Below, piece by piece: positions 38,101 to 43,419 of a stretch of DNA of 64,000 nt. The notes beneath the pieces are model-generated. The model was not told where the DNA came from, did not search any database, and saw nothing but the letters and a program-made list of their open reading frames with translations. This DNA is from Brachypterus glaber (taxonomy: Eukaryota; Arthropoda; Insecta; Coleoptera; Kateretidae). The DNA lies in contig OY294054.1 in assembly GCA_958510825.1 (NCBI GenBank), forward strand, positions 9,030,319-9,094,318. Direction: 5' to 3'. Positions within the stretch are counted from its first letter, which is position 1. Each line of letters begins with the position of its first letter. A program made the position numbers and the translations under genes.

Positions 38101-39565
38101 TAAACCAAAAGGCTATAGACCATAGGTCTTTCTGACTAAAATGTATCTATATCTGTAGTTTAATAAAAGTCTTATGGTTAGGGATTACACACAGCCCCTA
38201 TAAGGAATGTATCCAGAAGCATGCTTTTGAAGGGGGCAATTTTCAAAAATAACAAATTGTCAAATATTTGAATAAAAAGTTTTTTTTAACTGTTATTTTT
38301 ATAATATCACCCCCTTGGATCTACACTTGCATAAGTTCTATGAAATAAAAAAAATCATTGGACAACTTGTTTATGATTGTAGAGCAATTTAAAATTCGCA
38401 GAGGAAAACCATCCTCTGGATATGTCCTTCAATGTACACAACTATTACAAAAAAGACCATCGAAAGTGTGTGCTTGTCAAGTCCCCAACAAAAAGACCTT
38501 TAGCAGCCAGAAAGAATGCCAGGAAGTTCTCACAAGATACAAAAAAAAACAAATTGTTGCAAATCCTCCAGCGATTCTTAAATTTTCTAAGCAGGTGCTG
38601 GGCACCCCCTGTCGAAAGGCTTGCTCACTATTTCTCTTTTTAAATAATCTTGAAAGATTGCATACTCGTAATTTAAAATTTATCATCTTTTTTCCCATGA
38701 CAATTGTGTATTATAAATTTTGCTTAATAAGTATAGTACAAACATGCTATTTGAAACTCAATGTCATATTACAATGTACAAACAAGCAGAAAATAACTAT
38801 CCTATTTACTATAAAGGAATAGATATCAGAACAAAACTCACTATCATGTAAAGCTAGTAAGTATTTAAAAATTTGGTATTGTTTGATATAAAAAAGTATA
38901 GTATACCACATTTGTGGTACATAAAGATGTTTATGTGTTAATTAGTTATTGTATAATAGGGGGGTTTTAATATGGTAAACAAAAATTAGCATACTATAAA
39001 CAAATAATTATTTAACGATATAACTTACCGGTTCTCTGGTGGTCCATTGAAAGGTCTGTCTTCACGGTTTCGCCTATTGTTCCTTTCCTCGCGGTTTTCA
39101 TTGTTAAATTTGTTAAAAGGTCGTTCAGGTTTTCCGTCAGCATTAGTCCTTTGGTGGGTTGGTTTAGTATCTACAAAAAATTGCAAATTAAGCACAAATA
39201 ATTGTATAAATTGAGAGATAACTATATCGGGCAGCACAGTTTGGTTGAATTTTGATATCACATGTGCGCAAAGTATAGAATGGCGGCCAATAATACTTTA
39301 AACGAAAAAAATAACACTCACCTTCACGTTTGTTTTCTTGAGCTTTGTGACTTGTCGTTTCCTTGATTATTTTTTTCGGTGCCGTTATCGTTTTACCTTT
39401 GGGTGGTTGAGTAGATTTGTCCTTATTCTCTTTTTCAGCAACTTTCGTCTTTTTCTTAAGCTCTTTTTCTTGTTCCTTTAACGATAAAGTTTCCAACGGA
39501 TCCGATTCATCGTCCAAAAAAAGAGCGTACCTATTGGCAACGCCAATCCCGTAGGAATTTTCCAT
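11069..39565 (-). CDS. vig: vig / SERBP1-HABP4 family RNA-binding protein, complete, 8 coding exons
   Basis: Joined minus-strand exons: 39565-39322, 39170-39029, 32045-31818, 25496-25425, 24869-24786, 21732-21540, 19110-18799, 11137-11069. The 1344 nt give 447 residues plus stop, with every junction GT-AG and in phase. Domains: family N-terminus with NRYALFLDDESDPLE (residues ~11-25); lysine-rich stretch (~30-80); first RGG/RGE/RGD tract (~130-175); HABP4/PAI-RBP1 signature GKREFDRQSGSDK (192-204) then HNWGS; ELTLDEWKAQRAG in exon 6; acidic DEDDEEYD; a long glycine/arginine RGG tract (~360-415); and the C-terminus DDERDFPSLG. Family knowledge: VIG co-purifies with RISC in Drosophila, and SERBP1/HABP4 bind RNA and idle ribosomes with eEF2. 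The start ATG has A at -3 and G at +4. It could equally be named vig2; I cannot separate the paralogues. Confidence 0.95.
11138..12496. other. Intronic AT-rich DNA with repeat fragments
   Basis: Left part of the long last vig intron. 12030-12500 contains pieces shared with the 32612-33165 tandem repeat (CTCCCGGGTGGAGTTAGAA). The 119-codon frame at 12214-12573 runs through this repeat and has no recognisable domain. I see no gene. Confidence 0.5.
12497..12752. mobile_element. Fold-back element, GATCAAAAGCCGCCAT ends
   Basis: Left end GGATCAAAAGCCGCCATCTG, inverted right end ATGGCGGCTTTTGATCC. The right ~220 bp recur at 53330-53551. Confidence 0.7.
12766..12890 (+). mobile_element. Fold-back family R, isolated left arm
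   Basis: Contains AATTAAGCTATTTCCAAATC and TCTGGATCCGGTTTCTTTGG, then GGTGGTGAAATGAGGTACC. A right arm in inverted sense sits at about 14100-14520, so the intervening DNA, including a non-LTR fragment, may be a later insertion into one element. Confidence 0.6.
13025..13563 (+). pseudogene. Non-LTR retrotransposon reverse transcriptase, C-terminal fragment
   Basis: Two reading frames joined by a frameshift near 13430. The first carries IKYLAIHFDAKTNFNHHT, then TAAHIYTMICRPMLDYVS and AETKCLRKITK, the usual order at the end of Jockey/CR1-type reverse transcriptases (KYLG, Y-RP-L-YG, NK-LR). The second reads NANRVRCRFPENTLKELIQI and stops. The N-terminal endonuclease and catalytic YADD region are absent, as in 5'-truncated insertions. 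It lies antisense to vig within its last intron. Confidence 0.85.
13564..13748 (+). mobile_element. 3' UTR and tail of the non-LTR fragment
   Basis: Contains GAAGGACCTTGGTCGATGGC, then ACTCAATAAAGTACATG and a short TTATTA tail. Related 3' ends occur at about 38015-38060 and, inverted, 38085-38135. Confidence 0.75.
14100..14520 (-). mobile_element. Fold-back family R, centre and right arm
   Basis: Contains TTACACAATTATTCTGCAGG, an inverted partner near 14340, then GGTACCTCATTTCCACAGC and CTCAAAGGAA. The text parallels 47207-47692 and 63240-63670. Confidence 0.65.
14608..16632. mobile_element. ~2-kb fold-back element
   Basis: Left arm 14608-15302 and right arm ~15640-16632 are inverted copies. 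Examples: GGTATTTCTGTACGAATCCA with its complement at about 16603-16622, and TCTATGCCGGG / CCCGGCATAGA at 15222 and 15710. The right arm has ~280 bp (16130-16410) missing from the left, including a GAAGAAGAAGAAGAAGAGC run. The loop is ~340 bp without an open frame. It sits in the last vig intron. Confidence 0.88.
16850..16985 (+). repeat. Near-identical 135-bp direct repeat, copy 1
   Basis: Same text as 21318-21450: starts AATTGTAATCTGTGTTTC, passes ATCTGCTTCCAAACTACACC and ends TTGGTCCTTGGAGGAAGCCC, with only a few differences. Both copies are in vig introns, 4.5 kb apart. Confidence 0.85.
17105..17396. repeat. Tandem repeat of ~52-56 bp palindromic units
   Basis: About six units of ACCGGTAATCATTGTTGG followed by TTATTTTCTTTAAAGAAAAT, itself palindromic, and AACCAACTATGAAT. 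It abuts the left end of the Tc1-like element. Confidence 0.9.
17677..18460 (+). pseudogene. Tc1-like transposase pseudogene
   Basis: Starts MVRTKTVSQGIRKLVVEQF with a helix-turn-helix-like N-terminus and the GRPRKTT-like KPGKPRKTTRR linker. Later pieces in other frames: FFSDESKYNLF (first catalytic D), FQHDNDPK then HASQLVKKW after a one-base shift (second D), and IENLWQYVD (catalytic E). Several frameshifts and stops are present, and the stretch between the second D and the E is too short, so a deletion is likely. Not functional. Confidence 0.88.
18485..18525. repeat. Near-perfect palindrome inside the Tc1 copy
   Basis: Arms GTGGCACATGT and ACATGTGCCAC enclose AATCGTATACGATT, offset by a single base. 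It lies where the transposase C-terminus should be, so it is probably a small secondary insertion or rearrangement. Confidence 0.8.
18799..19110 (-). CDS. vig: vig coding exon 7 (C-terminal RGG box)
   Basis: Acceptor TTCTGTTACAG|C and donor GATCAG|GTAAGT. 104 codons: acidic DEDDEEYD, HLLDIDIQFND (compare the SERBP1 segment before its RGG box), a glycine/arginine tract, repeats of RERGD, then RRFRNDDQ. It is strikingly GC-rich against the AT-rich surroundings, which is why several antisense frames are also open. Confidence 0.95.
19195..20295. mobile_element. Fold-back element with three arm copies
   Basis: The arm text (AAGATAGCGGACA, CTTACGCAAA, GGTGAAAAACTAACAGGAG, ATCCACTAC, TTTAAAATATCAGC) occurs at 19195-19400, inverted at 19560-19740, and again in the first sense at 20100-20295. 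A related arm is at 37355-37640. The first arm starts ~85 bp from the splice acceptor of vig exon 7. Confidence 0.8.
20480..20960. repeat. Direct repeat pair with CCACCCC(T/A) tracts
   Basis: Two imperfect copies of a segment ending AAATCCACCCCTACACCCCC (~20570) and AAGTCCACCCCTCAACCCCC (~20855). No open frame. Confidence 0.55.
21318..21450 (+). repeat. Near-identical 135-bp direct repeat, copy 2
   Basis: Partner of 16850-16985; ends within 100 bp of vig exon 6. Confidence 0.85.
21540..21732 (-). CDS. vig: vig coding exon 6 (LTLDEWK motif)
   Basis: Acceptor TTAAATCAG|A and donor CTAGAA|GTAAGA. Encodes a glutamate/threonine-rich stretch, then ELTLDEWKAQRAG, PQYNIRKAGEGED and WKKMFELSKKRAELE. 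The LTLDEWK and FNIRK-type motifs match SERBP1. Confidence 0.95.
21821..22531. mobile_element. Fold-back element, ATACCGGGTGTCCCA ends
   Basis: Left end ATACCGGGTGTCCCAACTAT, inverted right end GGGACACCCGGTAT. The arms include TAGACAACTTAAACTATCTT and ATATATTTGATACTTTCAGC. The inner arms match the element at 34987-35708, although the termini differ. Confidence 0.88.
22643..23173. repeat. ~320-bp-period direct duplication
   Basis: TTTAAATTAAATTTTAAATT through ACTTTTTTGGGTTATACTAA to AATACTCAGGGGCCAAT occurs at 22643-22893 and again at 22963-23173. Confidence 0.85.
23879..24375. mobile_element. Fold-back MITE, CACTGGTCGACAAAAA ends
   Basis: Arms share AACATATGCC, GATGTAC and GATGCTGAACACGAA, with inverted partners TTCGTGTTCAGCATC and GGCATATGTT. 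TA flanks both sides. A diverged relative hairpin is at 33718-33865. Confidence 0.88.
24786..24869 (-). CDS. vig: vig coding exon 5 (84 nt)
   Basis: Acceptor TCTATTAG|G and donor GCAAA|GTGAGTA. Encodes an acidic linker containing DQSWGEVEKPEGESKPEAK. Phase 2 at both ends, so skipping it would preserve the frame. Confidence 0.92.
24975..25390. repeat. ~28-bp repeats with TGACGT/ATGCCGTCATATG motifs
   Basis: Short units such as GACGTGATATGCCGTCATAT repeat through the block. A larger ~190-bp period repeats the whole set, restarting with AACCATAAAATAAATTAACA at ~25010 and ~25205. GACGT occurs more than ten times, and a full TGACGTCA palindrome lies near 25377. The block ends ~35 bp from the donor of vig exon 4. 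Confidence 0.9.
25425..25496 (-). CDS. vig: vig coding exon 4 (72 nt)
   Basis: Acceptor GGTTACAG|A and donor ATTGA|GTAAGTG. Encodes GVKPVDKREGAGSHNWGSHK, the conserved family core, then DVIE. The frame joins exons 3 and 5 exactly. Confidence 0.94.
   Translation of the reverse strand, partial: RSETSGQERGSWLTQLGITQRRH
25822..25898. repeat. Three tandem copies of ~26 bp
   Basis: ATTTATAAAATGCTTGATTT, three times, with one substitution in copy 2. Confidence 0.93.
25899..27396. other. AT-rich intronic DNA, no gene seen
   Basis: Part of the intron between vig exons 3 and 4. Contains short open frames without similarity that I recognise. Around 26935-27285 there are two inverted pieces reading GGGTGACCAT...GTGGGCACCCTG with TTCCCTGATTTT text, probably another fold-back. 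Confidence 0.45.
27397..27790. mobile_element. Inverted-repeat element, TACCCTATAAAAAA ends
   Basis: Left end TACCCTATAAAAAATTTCGG, inverted right end TTTTTTATAGGGTA. Inside is a duplicated CTGAAATTTCATATTCAGAA. Related internal sequence lies at 41260-41520. Confidence 0.8.
28356..29158. mobile_element. Mariner-like element rearranged into an inverted dimer
   Basis: Both ends carry the same transposon 3' terminus in opposite senses: CAGGGTGTCACATTTAAAAA at the left and its diverged complement ending CCACCTTG at the right, TA-flanked. Each arm encodes the transposase C-terminus (see pseudogene entry). The fold-back form suggests aberrant transposition or recombination. Confidence 0.85.
28446..28905 (-). 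pseudogene. Mariner-like transposase fragment (DDE superfamily)
   Basis: Minus-strand pieces: TVWCGVTSQMLIGPYF, an in-frame stop, then GNTVTVNGDRYRAMLENFV, PAVEDMPETWWQQDRATAHA and RATMQLLRQNFEERIISR. The QQDRATAHAA segment holds the second catalytic aspartate (usual form QQDGAT-H). After ISRNSDFHFP the WPPRSPDL region is mostly lost, and the C-terminus (LRAAMENVVKRARACKAENG) follows in another frame to a stop at 28446. A second C-terminus, RAVMENVVKRARDCKAENG, is on the plus strand at about 28943-29035. Confidence 0.87.
29690..30125. repeat. Cluster of CTTGNNCAAG-type palindromic motifs
   Basis: About fifteen short palindromes such as TTCTTGCTCAAGAATTGTCA, CTTGGACAAG, TTGATCAAG and CTTGAGCAAG occur in ~430 bp. 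Some longer blocks (TCTTGCTCAAGAATTGTCAA) recur at ~29773 and ~30057. It is a degenerate tandem structure with no strict period. Confidence 0.75.
30874..31300. mobile_element. MITE with CACACGGAAA ends
   Basis: Left CACACGGAAAAAAAATTATAGC, inverted right AATTTCTTTCCGTGC. The interior repeats TATAATCG-type words. No coding capacity. Confidence 0.68.
31401..31592. mobile_element. MITE family M2, copy 2
   Basis: Shares GGTGACTTCGGACGGTGTGG and CAAAACCCTCTGAA with 9994-10211, with the right end inverted as GTCCGAAGTCACCCCA. It lies ~230 bp downstream of the vig exon 3 donor. Confidence 0.85.
31818..32045 (-). CDS. vig: vig coding exon 3 (first RG-rich tract)
   Basis: Acceptor CTGTTACAG|G and donor AAAAC|GTAAGT. 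Encodes residues 129-205: repeated RGE/RGD triplets, then GGPRGPRRTFDDRRG and GKREFDRQSGSDK, the start of the HABP4/PAI-RBP1 signature. Open plus-strand frames over this exon are shadows of the repetitive codons. Confidence 0.95.
32270..32606. mobile_element. Fold-back family N, right half only
   Basis: Matches the right half of 34554-35743: ACTAAAAATGCATTTTTTCT, GTTACCCACCCTAGGAGGAC, ACCATACAACTTTTCCCTTT and the end CGACCGAGTCGGCTTCGTTG...CACCCTG, flanked by TA. It preserves the uninterrupted text where the other copy carries an insertion. Confidence 0.85.
32612..33165. repeat. Tandem repeat of ~110-bp GGGGGTGGAGTTAGA units
   Basis: About five units: CCCCTCAGGGGGTGGAGTTA, then TTTTTATTATCAGATTCACT, TTCAGCAACCTCAAAAACCC and GAATATACAAATTTTCAC. 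CCCCTCAGGGG is itself palindromic. The open frame at 32663-33109 merely reads the repeat. Confidence 0.9.
33166..33717. other. AT-rich DNA with a dispersed-repeat segment
   Basis: 33230-33390 (GCCAAATTTCAAGTTTCTAG, CGTTCTTAAGTTATCGTG, CAGACCGACA) resembles, in inverted sense, 52845-52920. No gene seen. Confidence 0.5.
33718..33865. repeat. 148-bp hairpin
   Basis: Arms TTATGTATTTTGGGATGCTG and CAGCATCCCAAAATACATAA are perfect complements. GATGCTGAACACGAA relates it to 23879-24375. Confidence 0.85.
34554..35743. mobile_element. Fold-back family N, full copy interrupted by a MITE
   Basis: Ends CAGGGTGTCTCAACGAAGCC and CTTCGTTGAGACACCCTG, flanked by TA. The arms carry GACTCGGTCGAT...AAAGGGAAAAGTTGTATGGT. 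The right arm is split by 34987-35708 and has lost ~28 bp between TTTA repeats. Confidence 0.9.
34987..35708. mobile_element. 722-bp fold-back MITE nested in family N
   Basis: Ends CAGAGCGGTCCAAAAGTCAC and GTGACTTTTGGACCGCACTG, flanked by TA duplicated from the host element. The arms (GACAACTTAAACTATCTTTA, ATATATTTGATACTTTTAGC) match 21821-22531. Confidence 0.92.
35760..36052 (+). mobile_element. Diverged single relative of the 696-bp unit
   Basis: Carries CTGATAATGATCAATATTTTCGAAAC, AAAAAAGCCGAAACG, GCCCGGTAGTTTAGGCTGTA, TTAAAAACATAACCCACC and the tail GCTGTAGTCGGGTAAAA in the same order as the 3' part of the array at 7301-9401. It shows that the tail belongs to the element. Confidence 0.78.
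36470..36712. mobile_element. MITE, CAATAAAAATTTTAATACTG ends
   Basis: Left arm CAATAAAAATTTTAATACTGCAGGGTGATT and its complement at 36676-36712. The inner CAGGGTGATTCTACAT is shared with other element ends in the window. Confidence 0.8.
36848..36905 (-). mobile_element. Non-LTR 3' tail, minus strand
   Basis: A (AAT)n run, i.e. (ATT)n on the minus strand, followed inward by AATATTTATTGGAAATTTTCC. This is the pattern of a retrotransposon 3' end with a trinucleotide tail, heavily 5'-truncated. Confidence 0.5.
37355..37640. mobile_element. Fragment of the 19195-20295 fold-back family
   Basis: Shares AATTGCAATAAATGTACATGG, GCTGATATTTTAAAGGGTAG, GTGGATAGTAACAGAACAC and GGGGTGAGTGCGGTTATCT. Confidence 0.8.
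37990..38165. mobile_element. Two opposed non-LTR 3' ends
   Basis: Plus strand ~38015-38060: AAAGGACCTTAGTCAATAGC ... CCCAATAAAGAATATTA. Minus strand ~38080-38135: the complement of a related end (TTTATTGGTTAAACCAAAAG). Both resemble the tail of the 13025-13748 element. Confidence 0.7.
38166..39028. other. AT-rich intron 2 DNA, no gene seen
   Basis: Overlapping open frames at 38358-38822 on both strands contain no motif I recognise and have no splice-site or domain support. Confidence 0.5.
39029..39170 (-). CDS. vig: vig coding exon 2
   Basis: Acceptor TTTTTTGTAG|AT and donor AACCG|GTAAGT. Encodes residues 82-129, rich in N, R and E (low-complexity, probably disordered). Enters at phase 1, leaves at phase 2. 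Confidence 0.93.
39322..39565 (-). CDS. vig: vig coding exon 1 (start codon)
   Basis: Encodes residues 1-81, starting MENSYGIGVANRY. The donor is GAAG|GTGAGTG, phase 1. An in-frame TTG three codons upstream is not needed as a start. The N-terminal NRY...DDESDPLE motif is the family hallmark. Confidence 0.95.
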
Positions 39566-39860
39566 GATGGTCAACTACGGCAAAAGTCTTCTCAACTTAA
39601 AGATGTTGGAAGATTTGTTTATGGCTGCTCAGCCTTTCTTATTCACGCACTCATTCAATGCAATATGGCCGGTGCACGAGGATTCGCCCGCGCAACTGGG
39701 TTGCGCATTGACCAACGCGCTGCCTCATCCTTCAACCTTGCTCGCTCATTGGCCCAACTTTAATCTGCCGGTAACCCACCAATCCAAACGCAGGACGCTC
39801 TGCTGCCAAATCTGCGCGCCAAATTTGAATTATACACATTTCATTAAAAAAAAATAAGCG
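39566..39860 (-). promoter_or_regulatory. vig 5' UTR and proximal promoter region
   Basis: About 290 bp upstream of the vig ATG stand out as GC- and CpG-richer than anything nearby (GCGCG runs around 39690-39720 and 39815). A CCAAT box in GGGCCAATGAG lies on the minus strand at 39748-39752. No TATA box is obvious. The start of transcription cannot be placed by eye. The plus-strand open frame here is a shadow. Confidence 0.5.
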
Positions 39861-41035
39861 CAAACACAGAATACGTACGTACACGTGTATTGCATTATCA
39901 ATTATTTCTTAAATATGGATTTAAAAAAAGAAAAATAATTTAATATTAATTGATTTTAATATCAAAAGGTACTTTTTTATTTTTAACGTAATTGGATCCT
40001 TTCCAAATACCGCTGAAACGATTTTATAATACCTACTTGCGATGTCTGATTTAAATTTACTATTTATTATTCTCAAGGCTTACTCAAAATATGTTACCGC
40101 TTTTGATTTACCTCTCACCTTTTTGTCTTGTTCTATTAAATAAAATACTAATATGTAGGTAACATATGTCCGTTTGTCTGTCTGCCGTGTGCTACGCTTT
40201 TCATAAAAAAATGATTTCATTTTTTTACGATTTTGATAGATTTTTTTTGTCCTTTATTTTTTTGCATTTTTTTCAGAATTTTTTTATTTATATTTTACAT
40301 CTTTTCAATATTTTTTGCAATTTTTTTCGCAAAATATTTTTTTCCCAATTTTTTCCAAAAAAAAAAAAACATTTTATGCCAATTTTTTGATAAGGCAAAG
40401 CCTTATTTTTTAAGCTATAACTATAGTATTAAAAAAATTGGTTTATCAATAATTTTATTCATACTGGCTATTTGTTTTATTTTTTTGCAATATTTTTGCG
40501 ATTTTTTTGTCAAAATATTTCCTACTATCTTTCTAATTTATTTTTTTAGTATTGGTATATCAATAATTTTATTTATATCGACTATTAATAGTCGATAAAT
40601 TGTAAATTTACAAGTCGGATAAGCTAATGAACTTTTTAACAACTTTTAAATAGATAAGATAACCTAAACCTTCTTCTTCTTCTTCTTTACATCAATGGCC
40701 TTCCCGCATAGCACAAAACAGTTCTAAGAATATTATCAAAATAAATATTGGGAATGTTGTATTCTAAGAATATGCGATATTTTACGTAGAACGTTCTTAT
40801 AAGGTTTTAAGACATACCATGGATACCGTTTTAATCATGCGAAAGCTTCTATGATCATTCTAAAAAAAAATCTTACAGAATATACCCAGCATCTTCTTAT
40901 ACACTAAAACTAATTTTGCACCGATAAGCACTTTATTGTATCAATGCTTAAAATTCCTTGCCTTTATGCATAAATTTATTATAACAACGAATTTTTTTAT
41001 TAAATAAATTTTACATTAAGACAACCAATTTTAAG
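39861..41035. other. Intergenic AT-rich DNA, no gene seen
   Basis: Between the vig promoter region and the transposon cluster. Phenylalanine-rich frames at 40166-40598 are reads through poly-T. CATAGCACAAAACAGTTCTAAGAATA at ~40708 partly mirrors TATTAGAATATG/TGTGCTATCTGGG near 42775 and 43407, perhaps the ends of a larger nested element. Confidence 0.45.
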
Positions 41036-41789
41036 CATCCCAGGTAGCAAGGGATGTTATATTACAAGAAATTAACATCACTTTTGGGTGTATTTTTAAA
41101 CTAAATCATAACATCACATAATATTGAAAAATAACATGTATTTAACATCACATTTGCAACGTAACACGTGTGACGTGACAACCATGTTATTAAATAACAA
41201 ATATTTAGCAACGCTGTCGCATGTCACATATTAACGTGGCTTTCACGTGAATGTCATGTTATTTTGCTTCTCACCGACGTTCGAAGCAAAAAAATCGATA
41301 TAAGATGATGTTGATAGAGTAAATTATTATAAGGAAATTGTATACACATTATACGATTTCCAATGGATAGGGGGCTCTGCCGGGCTTCTCAAGACCACGG
41401 ACACGGATTAAAGGATATATTCTCCGCTTAATCTGCAATTTCGTATTTAGAATCTATCATTTCAATCTGTGATTGTTTCAATTACTGATTGATTTTAAAT
41501 CCGATTTTTTAATAGAGTTATAGCGTTTTTAATGGTTTTAATTTAGAAAAAGCTAATATCCTAAAATATTATTTAAATATTAAAGTACCAGTAACGGCAT
41601 CCATAAGATATTAGATATAACAGGAATGTGGATTTATGATGTCACAAACACGTTATTTTTGGGATGTTATTAGGGGCGGACTTAGGACATCCCCACCATG
41701 CTACATTCTTGTTAAATGAGACTACAATCTTAACATCACATGTCACATATTAACGTGACTTTCATGTTATTTTGCTACCTGGGATTAAT
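41036..41789. mobile_element. Inverted-repeat element, CCCAGGTAGCAA ends
   Basis: Left CCCAGGTAGCAA, right TTGCTACCTGGG. Subterminal ACATCACATG-like words recur in both arms. 41260-41520 matches the interior of 27397-27790, so an element of that family may be nested here. Confidence 0.72.
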
Positions 41790-42003
41790 ATAATAAATAA
41801 TTTATTGTCACAATGTAAAACGTACATCGGTGCAAAATCAATGTAATTTTATTGATATAACGTTAATTTTTGGTTCAGTGTAACTTGCAAAACTATATAA
41901 CCTAATTATAATCTGTCATATCTAAAGCTTTAGCTACTAGTAGTCAATATCCAGAATAGTGACATGTGTGATAATGACATTGTGTGGTACAAAACAATGT
42001 CTA

Positions 42004-42140
42004 AGGGCCACTTGCACCAAATTTTGGTACGGGATTATCTCAGCTAAACCGAGTTTAAGTTAAAAATGCTGCGTTCTGATTGGTCAGCCGTCAATTTAAT
42101 CCAAGTTTAAAGTTAAACCAGCATTGGTGCAAGTGGCCCT
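42004..42140 (+). mobile_element. MITE family M3, copy 1
   Basis: Ends AGGGCCACTTGCACCA and TGGTGCAAGTGGCCCT, TA on both sides, 137 bp. The TA target suggests Tc1/mariner mobilisation (inference). Confidence 0.93.
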
Positions 42141-42273
42141 TAAACTATTATATGATAGACAACATTTAAAATTCAGGAATATTACCATTTGCATGCATTA
42201 ATTTGTTTGTATACAGGTACATACCTTTCTATGCATACAATACAATCTTACACAGCTTACAAACACTAGACTA

Positions 42274-42410
42274 AGGGCCACTTGCACCCACGATGGTTTA
42301 ACTTTAAACTTGGATTAAATTGACGACCCACCAATCAGAACGCAGTATTTTTAACTTAAACTTGGTTTAGTTGAGATAATCCTAGACAAAAAGTTGGTGC
42401 AAGTGGCCCT
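42274..42410 (-). mobile_element. MITE family M3, copy 2 (inverted)
   Basis: Same ends and length as 42004-42140, but its interior is the reverse complement, only 133 bp away. TA-flanked. Confidence 0.93.
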
Positions 42411-42875
42411 TAATAAAATCAAACACTAGATTTAGGTCTATAATTATATACCCGGCACAATTACTTAAGACTATTGTGCCTCTCACTTGCACGCATCCTG
42501 CGTTACGAAGGTTAAAGCGTAAAGTTGAAAGCGCGCTCGGCTATAATGAAAATTATTACTATAATCAAATAATACACGATTGGAATCACCAAAAACAATT
42601 AAATGTATAGTTTTTTTATCGGCTACTGTAGAATTACAACTCCAACATGTCAAAATTTTTTGACAATACATTAATGTATTGCAGAACAGCGGCAAATTCA
42701 AATAAACCTTCTATCAGAACATTCTTAGAATATGCACAGCATAATTTCTAAGAACATTCATAACAGAAATTTATTAGAATATGCATTAGAAGAATGATAT
42801 GAGAAAATTATAAGGATATGTCATGCATAATGGATATCCAGTGGATATACTTTAGGAGGGTTAAAAAAAAGATGT

Positions 42876-43268
42876 CCACTGCCCTTGCGACCTTCAACTT
42901 ACTCTGGAAACAGAGTCAGAGTGAAAACATTCTGCTGCCAACGTGTTTCCAGAGTGGTTTTGTGCCATTTTGTCAGAGTTGAATCAGAGTGGTTCCAGGC
43001 TTGATTCACAGTAGATCCAAAGTGGGTTTGGACTTTTTTTTTTTTAATCAGAGCGTTTTCAGAGTGTTTTCGTTTGGACTTTTAAAAAAAAAAAAAAAAA
43101 AAAAGTCCAAACGAAAACACTCTGAAAACGCTCTGATTTTACTCTGGGAACGTTATGGATAAAGGGCACAAATACACTCTGGAAATACTCTGGTAACAGC
43201 ATGATTACAAAATGTTATTAGAATGTTTCCAGAGTTTTTTCAGCGTGATTGTAAAGTCGCAAGGGTGG
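42876..43268. mobile_element. Fold-back MITE with perfect central hairpin
   Basis: Ends CCACTGCCCTTGCGAC and GTCGCAAGGGTGG. Repeats of ACTCTGGAAAC/TTTCCAGAGT run through both arms. The centre is a perfect 38-bp inverted repeat (43046-43083 with 43101-43138) around 17 adenines. Confidence 0.9.
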
Positions 43269-43419
43269 ATACTCGCGGATATGACGGACATAGGCGAACA
43301 TTTGAATATCCATGGGATATCTACTGTCAATCCAGGCTATCCAGTGAATAAACTGCATATCCAGAAAGTATATCCCCTGGATATCTAATAGTTATTATGT
43401 GCTATCTGGGTAGAATTTT

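Noticed and set aside
38358..38822. 154-codon frame in vig intron 2
   Set aside because: Overlapped by open frames in two other registers and on the other strand; no recognisable motif.
39564..39857. 97-codon plus-strand frame upstream of vig
   Set aside because: It overlaps the vig start and 5' UTR in antisense and is open only because of the local GC-rich composition.
40166..40598. Phe-rich frames of 74 and 121 codons
   Set aside because: Reads through poly-T; composition artefact.
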